64,000 nt of DNA from Candidatus Woesearchaeota archaeon (GTDB taxonomy: Archaea > Nanobdellota > Nanobdellia > SCGC-AAA011-G17 > GW2011-AR18): assembly GCA_018302545.1 (NCBI GenBank), contig JAGVZM010000023.1, forward strand, positions 1-64,000. Direction: 5' to 3'. A program made the translations under genes and the position numbers. Positions 50,007 through 59,067 of this stretch are shown here, piece after piece. Under the pieces are notes generated by a model, which ran no database searches, was not told the DNA's origin, and worked only from the letters and a program-made list of their open reading frames with translations. Within the stretch, counting starts at the first letter, position 1; every line of letters starts with the position of its first letter.

Positions 50007-50966
50007 CTACATTTTTTTCTTTTTGTAGTCACCCAATTCTTTACTCATTTTTTTATATTCTTTTAAGATTAACTCTAAAGTAGGTCTTATATTTCCTTTA
50101 TTTTGGTATTCCTGGAGGGTTTGATAATATTCTTTCCTATTAACTAAACTTATATTTACAGGAGGATAATTGTTTTTTAATAGAATATTATTTAATAATA
50201 ATCTTCCAACTCTTCCGTTTCCATCTTGGAATGGATGAATATTTTCAAATTGGTTGTGAATCACTGCTGCTAGAAGTATTGGATGATATTTATTTTTATA
50301 GTCATTGTACCATTGGATTAATTCTTTTAATAGATTTGTTATTTGATTAGAAGGGGCTCCTCTATGCACGACATTTCCTTGAGCATCCCTAATTACTACT
50401 TCAACTCCTAAAGATCTTAATTTTCCTGCAAATGATTTTGAATTTTTAAATACAAACATATGTAACTTTTTAATTAATTCTATAGAGATAGGTTCTTTTG
50501 TTTTTTTAATAAAATCTATAGCCTCTGCAACACCATACGTTTCAGAAATATCCTCTTTTTTTGCTTCTTGTGGCCATTTATTTTGTTCTAAAATTTCTTT
50601 TACTTCTTTTTGATCTACTTCTGAACCTTCTATTGCATTGGTATTATAAGCAAAAATTTCAGTAAATACTTTCCACTGATCTTCATTTAAGTGATCTATT
50701 TTTATAACATTTTTAATGTTCAATGAATTTAAGAATTCTAATTCTTCTTTTGATAATTCAAATTTTAGAGGATCTCTTAAAATCTTAAAATCTTCTATTT
50801 GTTTTTCTATAAGTACTTTAGCTCTTTGGCTTAAATATTCTATTTCCTCTTTCTTAAGATTAGACCCCAAATATCTTCTTACTTTTTTAACTTTCCCCTG
50901 ATGTCTAAAAGAATGAGCCAAGTAATACTTTTTACTTTTACCTTGTTTTCTTATCTCTACCTTCAT
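50007..50966 (-). CDS. Fic-domain protein
   Basis: HPFQDGNGRVGRLLLN; N-terminal IEGSEV/NTNAIEGS-like motif. Confidence 0.93.
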   Translation of the reverse strand: MKVEIRKQGKSKKYYLAHSFRHQGKVKKVRRYLGSNLKKEEIEYLSQRAKVLIEKQIEDFKILRDPLKFELSKEELEFLNSLNIKNVIKIDHLNEDQWKVFTEIFAYNTNAIEGSEVDQKEVKEILEQNKWPQEAKKEDISETYGVAEAIDFIKKTKEPISIELIKKLHMFVFKNSKSFAGKLRSLGVEVVIRDAQGNVVHRGAPSNQITNLLKELIQWYNDYKNKYHPILLAAVIHNQFENIHPFQDGNGRVGRLLLNNILLKNNYPPVNISLVNRKEYYQTLQEYQNKGNIRPTLELILKEYKKMSKELGDYKKKKM

Positions 50967-50975
50967 AATATAACA

Positions 50976-51021
50976 TAGGTGACTACATATTTAAATATTA
51001 CTATTTTAGGTGACTACATAT
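50976..51021. repeat. two direct copies of TAGGTGACTACATAT upstream of fic, 31 bp apart
   Basis: 50976-50990 and 51007-51021; related copies at 49999-50012 and 50025-50033. Confidence 0.85.
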
Positions 51022-51159
51022 ATTTGCCATTACTAAAACCCTATTAAGAAATTATAAATTAATTAGTGCAAAAAGAACACACACTAATGGTTGCTGTTTG
51101 GGTCTCGGCGTTTAACCTTAAGTTAAGATCCTAAGCGAGTAGGCGTTGAACTGGGAGTA

Positions 51160-51287
51160 TGGCGCCGCGACCCGGATTTGAACCGGGATGCCCTTTCAGG
51201 CCTAGCTTGCTTGATTCTAGTATTCCAGGCTCACCATAACAAATTTAGAAGTTATTCTAGTGCGATACCAGATTACGCGATCGCGGC
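51160..51287 (-). tRNA. type II tRNA gene with encoded CCA, probably intron-containing; tentatively tRNA-Ser(GGA)
   Basis: Acceptor GCCGCGA/TCGCGGC, G73, CCA, T-arm CCCGG-TTCAAAT-CCGGG, variable-arm hairpin GCCT-GAAA-GGGC, D-loop CTGGTA; 128 bp implies introns; anticodon by eye CTGGAA. Confidence 0.65.
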
Positions 51288-51522
51288 ACAGATGCCAAAG
51301 AATCTCGGCAGCTATAACTGGAAAATTGTCTTTGGTTTAAAAAACTAACGAATGTGGTGCAGGAGTTCTACAAAGCTTATAAGTTCAATTTGCTTCTTTA
51401 AGAGAGAAAAAATACTCTTAAAAACTTACTGATATTAATTTATTAACCTGTAGAAATATCTATAATGTTCTCTAACTATTAAATAATTACATATTTTTAC
51501 TTATGTGGAAACTTTATATAAT

Positions 51523-51720
51523 TTACTCTTTTTTATTTTTTAATATTTCTTGATATGCTGGCATCCAAGTTTCATAGATCATTATTAAGTGTTCATTGTT
51601 TCTTATGACATGTGCGAATTCTTTTCTCAGTTCATTTATAATTTTATTAAATTTTTGATAGTTTTCAACTGCAAATTCAAACTCTGCTTCCCAAGGAGCA
51701 AGACTTCTAATATAATACAA
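51523..51720 (-). CDS. hypothetical small protein
   Basis: ORF with promoter-like upstream sequence. Confidence 0.4.
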   Translation of the reverse strand: MYYIRSLAPWEAEFEFAVENYQKFNKIINELRKEFAHVIRNNEHLIMIYETWMPAYQEILKNKKE

Positions 51721-51876
51721 AGGTCTATGATATTATTATTTATCAAAAAGAGCCTAATTATACTTACTTAATTTTTTATAAATCTAATATTTCACACTCG
51801 AAACAAAACTCTGAAAAAAATTTTATTTTCTTTCCGGAAATTAAATCAGATAAAATTTATATGAATAAATGAAATT

Positions 51877-51929
51877 GGGGCCCGTAAGCAAATAACCCTT
51901 AAGGACACACACCAATTCCAACGGGCCCC
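51877..51929. ncRNA. candidate structured RNA or GC-clamped hairpin
   Basis: Perfect 9-bp stem GGGGCCCGT/ACGGGCCCC enclosing 35 nt in AT-rich sequence. Confidence 0.45.
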
Positions 51930-51939
51930 TTATATTAAT

Positions 51940-52261
51940 ATGGATAAAATAATTTATATAATTTATATTATTATACTCTCTTTAATTATTACTCCCATTA
52001 CATTTGCAAAAGAATTATATTATATATCAAATTTTAATAATTCAAATCACACATTTTTAGAAAATTGTTCTGAATTAAATAATTCTTTAATTGATAACAA
52101 TATATTTTTTCTATACCTCTAATTATACTAATAATTTAACCATTAATAATATTAAAACTCAGAATTCTAATTATATTAACCTTGTTTTAATTTTTTTAGC
52201 AATAATCATAATAATATCTTTAACTCTTATAGAAGTGAGTATTAGCTATAAATTACTATAA
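51940..52261 (+). pseudogene. small secreted/TM protein, frame-broken in a T run at about 52109
   Basis: Signal peptide ORF 51940-52122; C-terminal TM segment INLVLIFLAIIIIISLTLIEVSISYKLL* in another frame. Confidence 0.55.
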
Positions 52262-54285
52262 GAATTTTTATAGTAGAATAATATGATTAAAATTAATGAT
52301 AATAATAAACTAATAAAACTATATGAGGGTATATCTTCAGCATTGTCAACTAATACTTCAAATCCGGAACATGTTAAATCCTCTTGTGTTTTAGTAGAGG
52401 AGTCTAAACCGATAACTTGCAATCTAGTTTGATCTGTTATAATCCCAGAATTATCTGAAACAGTAATTTGCGCGGTCTCTTTATCTAGGCACATCCTTGT
52501 GAATGTTAATGGCTCTCCCAAAGCGCTTATATATCTTGATTCAGAACAACCTACAGGATTATTAGCAGATGAAGGTATACAACAATTAGTTTCATAAGTC
52601 TCACTACTTATATTTCCATTTACACAATTTTGATTAGGACATAGCATTCCGCCTAACTGAAGACAACTAGCACAGTTTTTTGTACATCTAGGAGGAATAT
52701 TTATACATCTATTATTTTCACATTTTTGATCTGCATTACATTCAGAATCTGATGTACATTCTGGAACTATTGTATTAGGAACACATTTTCCATCTATACA
52801 ATTACCAGAAGTGCATTCTAAACTGGAAGTACAAGCATCTTTTATCTCTAATTCTCTGCAAGTTCCACAAACACCGCAAATCTCATTTCCTGTTAAAATT
52901 GCGAATTGAGAACATAAATAATTTTCATTTACTTTTTCAAAATTAGTATTTGAATGAGGATCTTTCATTATAGAATTTGCACTTGGTCTTAAATTAGAAC
53001 TTATGTAAGCACATCCAGGATAAGCTTCTTTCCAACCTTGTTTTTCAGCTTCTGCTTGAGATTCAACACAATTAGGAAGTCTTGCTTTATTTCCCAATGA
53101 AGATTCTACATATTCATCTGCTAGACTTCCAATACTATGTCCAAATTCATGCAATAATGTTCTTGGATATCTGTAATAAGCAATTGCAGAAGTGTCAATG
53201 TTTTTTCCTGTTTTGTCTGGATCTAATGGGAATGAGATGAATGGTTCTCCACCAATTATTGCACTACTTCTACAATCCTTATTTACTAGATAAATTGGAT
53301 ATAAATTTGCCAGACCCTGACATGGTTTAAATCTATCATCACCTATTATTTTTCTACATGAATTTTCACTTGGATTATTAAAGTCTATTAATCTTTCAGA
53401 ATACCATAGATTAAATAGATGTTTATTTGATTTGAATGGTTCTTCTCCAAACAATCCCTTTTTTATAGAAGGATTGTTATTAACGTCTAAATAACTCAAA
53501 CCATTTCCAGAATAGTCAATTAAATTATTTATATATTTAACAAATTCTGGAGATCCTATTCTTGTTTTAGTAAAAGCATCTAATTCTCTTTCATAACCTA
53601 TTCCAATAAATACAAGATTAATTCTATTCTTGCCTAATTTATTTACATTTGGAATTACCTCAACTAATTCAGAACATCCTTCTGAAAATAATGGAAATTC
53701 ATCTTCTAAAGTTTTTATTTTTCTTAATCCCACTAATGTCCCATCTGATACATAAGAATCGTTGCCTATGTTCACAATGGAAAAGTTTGATTCTTTTATA
53801 GGTTCTTTTGCTGGATCAAGTATGGATAAAGTAAAGTCTTTTGCTATTATACAATCTACTTTAACAAACACAGATACCTCATCCTTTAAGATATTAGATA
53901 AACTACTAAAAAAAACTCCGCTTTCATTGAAGTCCTCTTCTATTTGTGAATCTTCTATCACAAAATTGCCTGTGAACTCTGAAGGCCCTTTATTGATTTT
54001 TAATGTATATTTTGGTTTTTTGTCTTTATCTTCTTCTAAGTTTTTTAACTTTTCATCATCTTTTACACCATAATAACCTATATCTTTTACGAACCAATTT
54101 TTAGGATTTAATGTTACTTTATACACATAAGCTTGTCCTGATTGATTTTGAGAACATAATGAATTTTCAATTGACTTTTTAATTTCTGGAGATATAAATA
54201 TGTTATAGGCTATTATCGAGAAGGTTATAAAAAGTATTACAGAGACTGCTACTGCTATAAGCTTAACTTGAACCTCTTTTTCCAT
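52246..54285 (-). CDS. peptidase M64-like secreted metalloprotease with Cys-rich repeats and C-terminal TM
   Basis: LLHEFGHSIGSLADEYVE; CTSSLECTSGNCIDGKCVP; terminal SFISLLLSLILIILFYYKNSYSNL. Confidence 0.82.
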   Translation of the reverse strand: MEKEVQVKLIAVAVSVILFITFSIIAYNIFISPEIKKSIENSLCSQNQSGQAYVYKVTLNPKNWFVKDIGYYGVKDDEKLKNLEEDKDKKPKYTLKINKGPSEFTGNFVIEDSQIEEDFNESGVFFSSLSNILKDEVSVFVKVDCIIAKDFTLSILDPAKEPIKESNFSIVNIGNDSYVSDGTLVGLRKIKTLEDEFPLFSEGCSELVEVIPNVNKLGKNRINLVFIGIGYERELDAFTKTRIGSPEFVKYINNLIDYSGNGLSYLDVNNNPSIKKGLFGEEPFKSNKHLFNLWYSERLIDFNNPSENSCRKIIGDDRFKPCQGLANLYPIYLVNKDCRSSAIIGGEPFISFPLDPDKTGKNIDTSAIAYYRYPRTLLHEFGHSIGSLADEYVESSLGNKARLPNCVESQAEAEKQGWKEAYPGCAYISSNLRPSANSIMKDPHSNTNFEKVNENYLCSQFAILTGNEICGVCGTCRELEIKDACTSSLECTSGNCIDGKCVPNTIVPECTSDSECNADQKCENNRCINIPPRCTKNCASCLQLGGMLCPNQNCVNGNISSETYETNCCIPSSANNPVGCSESRYISALGEPLTFTRMCLDKETAQITVSDNSGIITDQTRLQVIGLDSSTKTQEDLTCSGFEVLVDNAEDIPSYSFISLLLSLILIILFYYKNSYSNL

Positions 54286-54330
54286 CTATCTTTTATAAAT
54301 TTTGCTTCTATTTAATTGTTTTTCTTAGGA

Positions 54331-54576
54331 TTATTCTTCTTTACGTCTTCTTGCAGCAGCATTTCCAGTTAAAATGTTAAAAGCAGTTCCTAAAGTGCCC
54401 CCAATAAACAAGGCATAGCCTACAAGATAAGATGTACCCCCATAATGATCATATTTAGTTATAACTCTATCTGGTCTTAATAAATCTCTAGACTCGTAAT
54501 TAGGATTTGAACAAGTCATAACTAAGCCTACTAAACCTGAAATAACTCCTATTGCTGTGCCATTATTTAATGCCAT
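54331..54576 (-). CDS. small membrane protein
   Basis: Two hydrophobic segments. Confidence 0.5.
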   Translation of the reverse strand: MALNNGTAIGVISGLVGLVMTCSNPNYESRDLLRPDRVITKYDHYGGTSYLVGYALFIGGTLGTAFNILTGNAAARRRKEE

Positions 54577-54643
54577 ATTAATTACTCCAAAATGTAATTT
54601 GTTTTATTAATTTTTTCTTCGTAGTGTATATTTCTTTTTTTAA

Positions 54644-55150
54644 TTATGGAAATTGTATGCTAGTGTGACCATCTTGTCTTTTCCAGTCCGTTTTAACTAT
54701 TATTGCCATAAAATTTCCAGTCATATATTGATTTTCTTTTTCTATTTTCCTTAATTCTTCTTCGGTTATGTCTCCTGTAGGTAAGTGAGGCAATAAGGCT
54801 TCATCAACTTGTACATATTTTCTATTGCTGAATATTAAACTTACTTTATCTTCTGGTTTTTTATCTTTATCGTAAGGAATAGATTTATTTCCAAGAGCTA
54901 ATGCATCATTCCTATAACCTGGAATCCTTCCTAAATACTCTCTTTCAAATTCATTTTCTCCTGGTTTTGGACCAAAAGTACGGTATACACCTAGATCTTG
55001 ACTATCCAAACTTAATTTCCATTCTTTCCCATATTCCCCATTATAACTTCTATCTATAATTTCTGGACCTTTTATTGTAATTTCACCATCTATAATAGAC
55101 TCTAAATATTCTAAAAATTTTGGTGCTCCTGGAATTTCTAATTTTGTCAT
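54644..55150 (-). CDS. hypothetical protein
   Basis: ORF only. Confidence 0.55.
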   Translation of the reverse strand: MTKLEIPGAPKFLEYLESIIDGEITIKGPEIIDRSYNGEYGKEWKLSLDSQDLGVYRTFGPKPGENEFEREYLGRIPGYRNDALALGNKSIPYDKDKKPEDKVSLIFSNRKYVQVDEALLPHLPTGDITEEELRKIEKENQYMTGNFMAIIVKTDWKRQDGHTSIQFP

Positions 55151-55296
55151 TTTTAAACCACAAATTTAAAATGTAGAGTCTTCATAGCTTTTAAGCTTTT
55201 CGGATAGATACTACCATTAAGTAATAATTTATTTATAAAATTTTAAACTTATTGAAAATATTTCGGAAATTCTTTGGAAAACTTTATATATTGTTA

Positions 55297-55315
55297 AGTA
55301 TACTTTTGGTATACT
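55297..55315. promoter_or_regulatory. candidate autoregulatory operator AGTATAC-TTTTG-GTATACT
   Basis: Perfect 7-bp inverted repeat abutting the ATG at 55316; TTTATATA at about 55283-55290 suggests a leaderless mRNA. Confidence 0.65.
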
Positions 55316-55531
55316 ATGGAAACAACTATTAAATTAAGTAAAAATACTAAAAGCGCTTTAGATAGTTTAAAAACAAGTAATGAAACTTATGAGGATGTTA
55401 TAAGTAATTTAATCTCTGAGAAGAAAAGAAAGACTTTGAAGGATGATTTAATTGAGGCTTATAAAAGCAGGGGTAAACAAGATCTAAGAATTTTAGAAGA
55501 ATGGGAATCTGCTTCTGCAAACATTGAATGA
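55316..55531 (+). CDS. antitoxin-like small protein
   Basis: TTIKLSKNTKSALDSLKTSNETYEDVISNLISEK; 4-nt overlap with MazF-like gene. Confidence 0.85.
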   Translation: METTIKLSKNTKSALDSLKTSNETYEDVISNLISEKKRKTLKDDLIEAYKSRGKQDLRILEEWESASANIE

Positions 55532-55878
55532 TGAAAAATATTAAAAGAGGCGAAATTTGGTTAGTTAATCTTGATCCCACAATAGGTCATGAGATAAATA
55601 AATCTAGACCTGGACTTATAATCCAAAATGATATAGGTAATAGTTATAGTTCCATAACAATTATCGCTCCAATAACTTCTCAAAATTTAGATAAAATTTA
55701 TCCTATCGAAGTTTTACTTACTATAGAAAACTCAAGATTAAATAAAAATTCTAAAGTTCTTTTAAACCAAATAAGAGCTATAGATAAACTAAGACTTATA
55801 AAAAGAATTGGTAAAATAAATTTAGAAACTATGAGAAGTGTTGATGAGGCTATAAAGATTAGTTTAGATTTGAGTTGA
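55528..55878 (+). CDS. MazF/PemK-type toxin
   Basis: IKRGEIWLVNLDPTIGHEINKSRPGLIIQND. Confidence 0.93.
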   Translation: MMKNIKRGEIWLVNLDPTIGHEINKSRPGLIIQNDIGNSYSSITIIAPITSQNLDKIYPIEVLLTIENSRLNKNSKVLLNQIRAIDKLRLIKRIGKINLETMRSVDEAIKISLDLS

Positions 55879-55920
55879 AAATCTTTCGGAAAAATTTAGA
55901 CAGAGTTTATTAATTCTTTT

Positions 55921-56154
55921 TTGAATTTTATATTATGGAGGTGTTTAAATATGCTTGAAAAAATTGTTGAAGTTGGAAAGTTAGTTAGTTTTGGCTTAAT
56001 CTTGAGTTATAATTTTGGATGTGTGCCTTCTAAATATTATAAAAATAATAAATTAGAAGTAAATCCTTGCTCTTATAGCGAACAAGTTTACGACAAATCT
56101 AGAGGGACATGTGAATTTATATTTGATGAGATACCAATTCAACCTAGAGATTAG
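55921..56154 (+). CDS. putative small lipoprotein
   Basis: Internal Met then MLEKIVEVGKLVSFGLILSYNFGCV. Confidence 0.45.
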   Translation: MNFILWRCLNMLEKIVEVGKLVSFGLILSYNFGCVPSKYYKNNKLEVNPCSYSEQVYDKSRGTCEFIFDEIPIQPRD

Positions 56155-57133
56155 TTAATAACTCTGTTGACATTGGAAAATTATCAATAGATATATCACT
56201 AAATATAGGTATTATCTCATAATTTCCAATTATGGGATATTTATTTTTTAAATCTATTATTAAATTTTGTAATTCTGAATTATTTTTAGTACGTATATGT
56301 AAAAGTAATGACCATCTTCCAAAAACCCTAAAGGCTTGTGTTATTGATTCATTACTTTTTGAATAACTTAATATTCTTTTTTCTGCTTCCCTACCATAAC
56401 TACTAAATGAGATTAATAATAAGTATGCATTGTAATCATATTTTTCTCCTTTAGAAAACAACCTATATCCTTGAATTAGTCCTTTTTCTTCTAAGTTTTT
56501 AATTCTGTTTTGGACTGTTTTATAAGATATATTTGCTTTTTTACTTATTTCTAAACTAGATAATCTACAATTATTTTTTATTTGATCTAAAATTATTAGA
56601 TCTGTTTTATCTAATTTTATTATTTCTCCTGGATTTGCTAAGTTTAATTTTATTGATCTTAAATTATTTTTATCTTTATGCAAATATTTATGTTGATATA
56701 ATTCATGGTATAAAACATATAATGCTTCGTAGTCTTTTATCATATTTGGAAATTTTTTAAATAGCTCATCTAAAAAATCATCAAATTCCTCATAATTTTT
56801 GATAAATAAGACAACAAATAGATCCCATTTTCCTCCTACTATTGCTGCCCAATATACTTTATTGTGGTTTTTTAAGTAATTAATTATTTCATTTTTTTCT
56901 TTTTCACCTACTGAACTTAATTCAAATAATACTCTATATTGTTCAAAACCTATCTTTGATAAATTAAAAATTGTTCCAAACTGCCTTATTATTCCATTTT
57001 CAATTAATTTTTTTATTCTATAATCTACTACTTGCTGACTTAATCTCACGTTTTTTGCCAGCCTAGAAGTGGATATTTTTGAGTCTAGATCCAACTGTTC
57101 TAATATTTTCTTATCTTTAATATTTATTGACAT
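56144..57133 (-). CDS. tandem Lrp/AsnC-type regulator
   Basis: Two HTH units: STSRLAKNVRLSQQVVDYRIKKLIENGII and SSLEISKKANISYKTVQNRIKNLEEKGLI. Confidence 0.9.
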   Translation of the reverse strand: MSINIKDKKILEQLDLDSKISTSRLAKNVRLSQQVVDYRIKKLIENGIIRQFGTIFNLSKIGFEQYRVLFELSSVGEKEKNEIINYLKNHNKVYWAAIVGGKWDLFVVLFIKNYEEFDDFLDELFKKFPNMIKDYEALYVLYHELYQHKYLHKDKNNLRSIKLNLANPGEIIKLDKTDLIILDQIKNNCRLSSLEISKKANISYKTVQNRIKNLEEKGLIQGYRLFSKGEKYDYNAYLLLISFSSYGREAEKRILSYSKSNESITQAFRVFGRWSLLLHIRTKNNSELQNLIIDLKNKYPIIGNYEIIPIFSDISIDNFPMSTELLTNL

Positions 57134-57198
57134 ATTTTTATTATTTGAACTAAAAGTATATAAATATTTCTAATTTACAAAATTTTTCTTAATTAATT

Positions 57199-57221
57199 TT
57201 AATTATTATTTCGATAATTAA
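57199..57221. promoter_or_regulatory. inverted repeat TTAATTAT-N7-ATAATTAA in the divergent intergenic region
   Basis: Perfect 8-bp arms between the Lrp-like gene and the SET-mtnB-mtnD operon. Confidence 0.45.
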
Positions 57222-57246
57222 TTCTAAAGAGGTCGAAGGAGATAAA

Positions 57247-57729
57247 ATGACATATGTAATCATACCAGAAAAACACCAAGCAGCACCCAGAGATAGATAT
57301 TTACCTTACAGGAAAAATTCTTCTGGATTGTATGTTCCTAAAAACAATTTATCAGAAACAGAATTACTTGATGGTTTGTTAATTGATCAATCACCAATTC
57401 ATGGACTTGGACTTTATGCTAATAAGGATTTTATTAGACATGATGTTATTTGGAATGAGATACTTAGAGGTAAAAATCCAAATCCTCAACAAGAAGGACC
57501 TTTAAGATGGACAAATCATAGTGATAGACCTAACTCTGCTCTAATTATAAATTCAAATGGATTATTAGATGTAAGTCTTATTGCTTTAGATGATATAATT
57601 AAAGGTGATGAAATTACTTACAATTACAATGTATTTGGTCATACTGGATATGAAGCAGCTTGTAATTGTGGTAATGATAACTGTAAAGGCTCTTTTAATT
57701 TAAGATCTGAATGGGGGGAGAGGAAATAA
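57247..57729 (+). CDS. SET-domain protein with post-SET Cys cluster
   Basis: GLGLYANKDF, RWTNHSDRPNSAL, DEITYNYNVFG, CNCGNDNCKG. Confidence 0.87.
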   Translation: MTYVIIPEKHQAAPRDRYLPYRKNSSGLYVPKNNLSETELLDGLLIDQSPIHGLGLYANKDFIRHDVIWNEILRGKNPNPQQEGPLRWTNHSDRPNSALIINSNGLLDVSLIALDDIIKGDEITYNYNVFGHTGYEAACNCGNDNCKGSFNLRSEWGERK

Positions 57730-57741
57730 ACCTTATGAAAG

Positions 57742-58347
57742 ATGGAATATAATAAATATAAACAATTAATTGCAGAACTAGGAAAACATTTTTATAATTT
57801 AGGATGGGTTTCTGGGACTGGAGGAGGAATATCTATCAAAGATGGAAATAATATTTATATTGCTCCTTCTGGTGTTCAAAAAGATAGAATAAATCCTGAA
57901 GATATATTTTTAGTTAATCTAAATGGGGACGTAATTGAAAAACCTTTAAATGACTTAAGGATTTCAGAATGTACTCCTATATTTTTAGAAATTTTTAAGA
58001 CCAACAATTCTGGAGCAGTTATACATAGTCATTCTGTTAATACTGTTTTAGTTACAGACTTGTTTGAAGATTATTTTATTTGCAAAAACTTAGAAATGCA
58101 AAAAGGAATTGAAGGTTATGGAATTTTTGATGAATTGAAAGTTCCAATAATTGAAAATACCTCTAAAGAATATGAATTAGTTGGATCCATAATTAAAGCA
58201 ATTAAAGATAATGCTAAAACTAAAGCTGTTCTTGTTAATGGTCATGGTATTTATGTATGGGGAAATTCCTGGGAACAAACAAAAAAACATGCAGAATGTT
58301 ATGATTATTTGTTTAAAGTTGAAATTGAAAGGAGGAAACTACTATGA
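57742..58347 (+). CDS. mtnB: methylthioribulose-1-phosphate dehydratase-like class II aldolase
   Basis: GWVSGTGGGISIKDGNNIYIAPSGVQKDRI; VIHSHSVNTVL; VNGHGIYVWG. Confidence 0.87.
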   Translation: MEYNKYKQLIAELGKHFYNLGWVSGTGGGISIKDGNNIYIAPSGVQKDRINPEDIFLVNLNGDVIEKPLNDLRISECTPIFLEIFKTNNSGAVIHSHSVNTVLVTDLFEDYFICKNLEMQKGIEGYGIFDELKVPIIENTSKEYELVGSIIKAIKDNAKTKAVLVNGHGIYVWGNSWEQTKKHAECYDYLFKVEIERRKLL

Positions 58348-58793
58348 TGGCTTTTTGGTTAAATGCTTGTGTAAATCTTCGTTTAAGTGAACAAGAATTA
58401 AAAGAACAGGGAATTAGCTATTTGTTTTTAGATCCTTCTAATTTTGATGCTGAAATGGAAAAGAGAAATTTAGGATATAAACATCATGATATTGTTGAAC
58501 TAAATAGTAATACACCTAATTTAGACATTTTACTTAGTAAATTTAGAAGAGAACATTTTCATAGAGATGATGAATCAAGATATGTTTTAGATGGTGATGG
58601 ATTTTTTGATATTAGATCATTAGATGATAGGTGGATTAGGATAAGTGTCACAGATGGAGATTATATTTCAATACCTGCATTTAGATATCATAAATTTGAA
58701 CTCACTCAAATAGAGCGTATTAAAGCAGTTAGATTCTTTAAGGATGATCATTCTTGGGAGCCAATATATAGAGGAGAGCAAAATGGGAAATAA
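58344..58793 (+). CDS. mtnD: acireductone dioxygenase-like cupin
   Basis: REHFHRDDESRYVLDGDGFFDIRS; ISIPAFRYHKFEL. Confidence 0.87.
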   Translation: MMAFWLNACVNLRLSEQELKEQGISYLFLDPSNFDAEMEKRNLGYKHHDIVELNSNTPNLDILLSKFRREHFHRDDESRYVLDGDGFFDIRSLDDRWIRISVTDGDYISIPAFRYHKFELTQIERIKAVRFFKDDHSWEPIYRGEQNGK

Positions 58794-59067
58794 ATTTGAG
58801 ATGAGTATAATTAGAGGCAATGGAATAGAAAAATTGGTTTTACAGGAAATAAGTGAAAAAGAAAAATCAGATAAAAAATTTATAGGATGTGCAGTTGGTT
58901 TAGATATTGGACATTGTGTTTATTTAGGTGTTAGACGTGGTCCTGAAAATTTCTTAGATGATGTTAAGTATTATTCTTTTAATGAAAAGGCTGATGGTTT
59001 GAATGATTTTAGAGTTACTCAACCAGGAAGTATAGCTGTTGAATTTTATATGGATAAACCTTCTTAA
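58784..59067 (+). CDS. hypothetical protein (internal ATG preferred over 58744)
   Basis: MGNKFEMSIIRGNGIEK...; short overlap with mtnD. Confidence 0.6.

Noticed and set aside
51160-51287. tRNA-Sec interpretation (TCA triplet, G73, variable arm)
   Set aside because: D-arm lacks the long stem typical of tRNA-Sec and the TCA is not preceded by U33.
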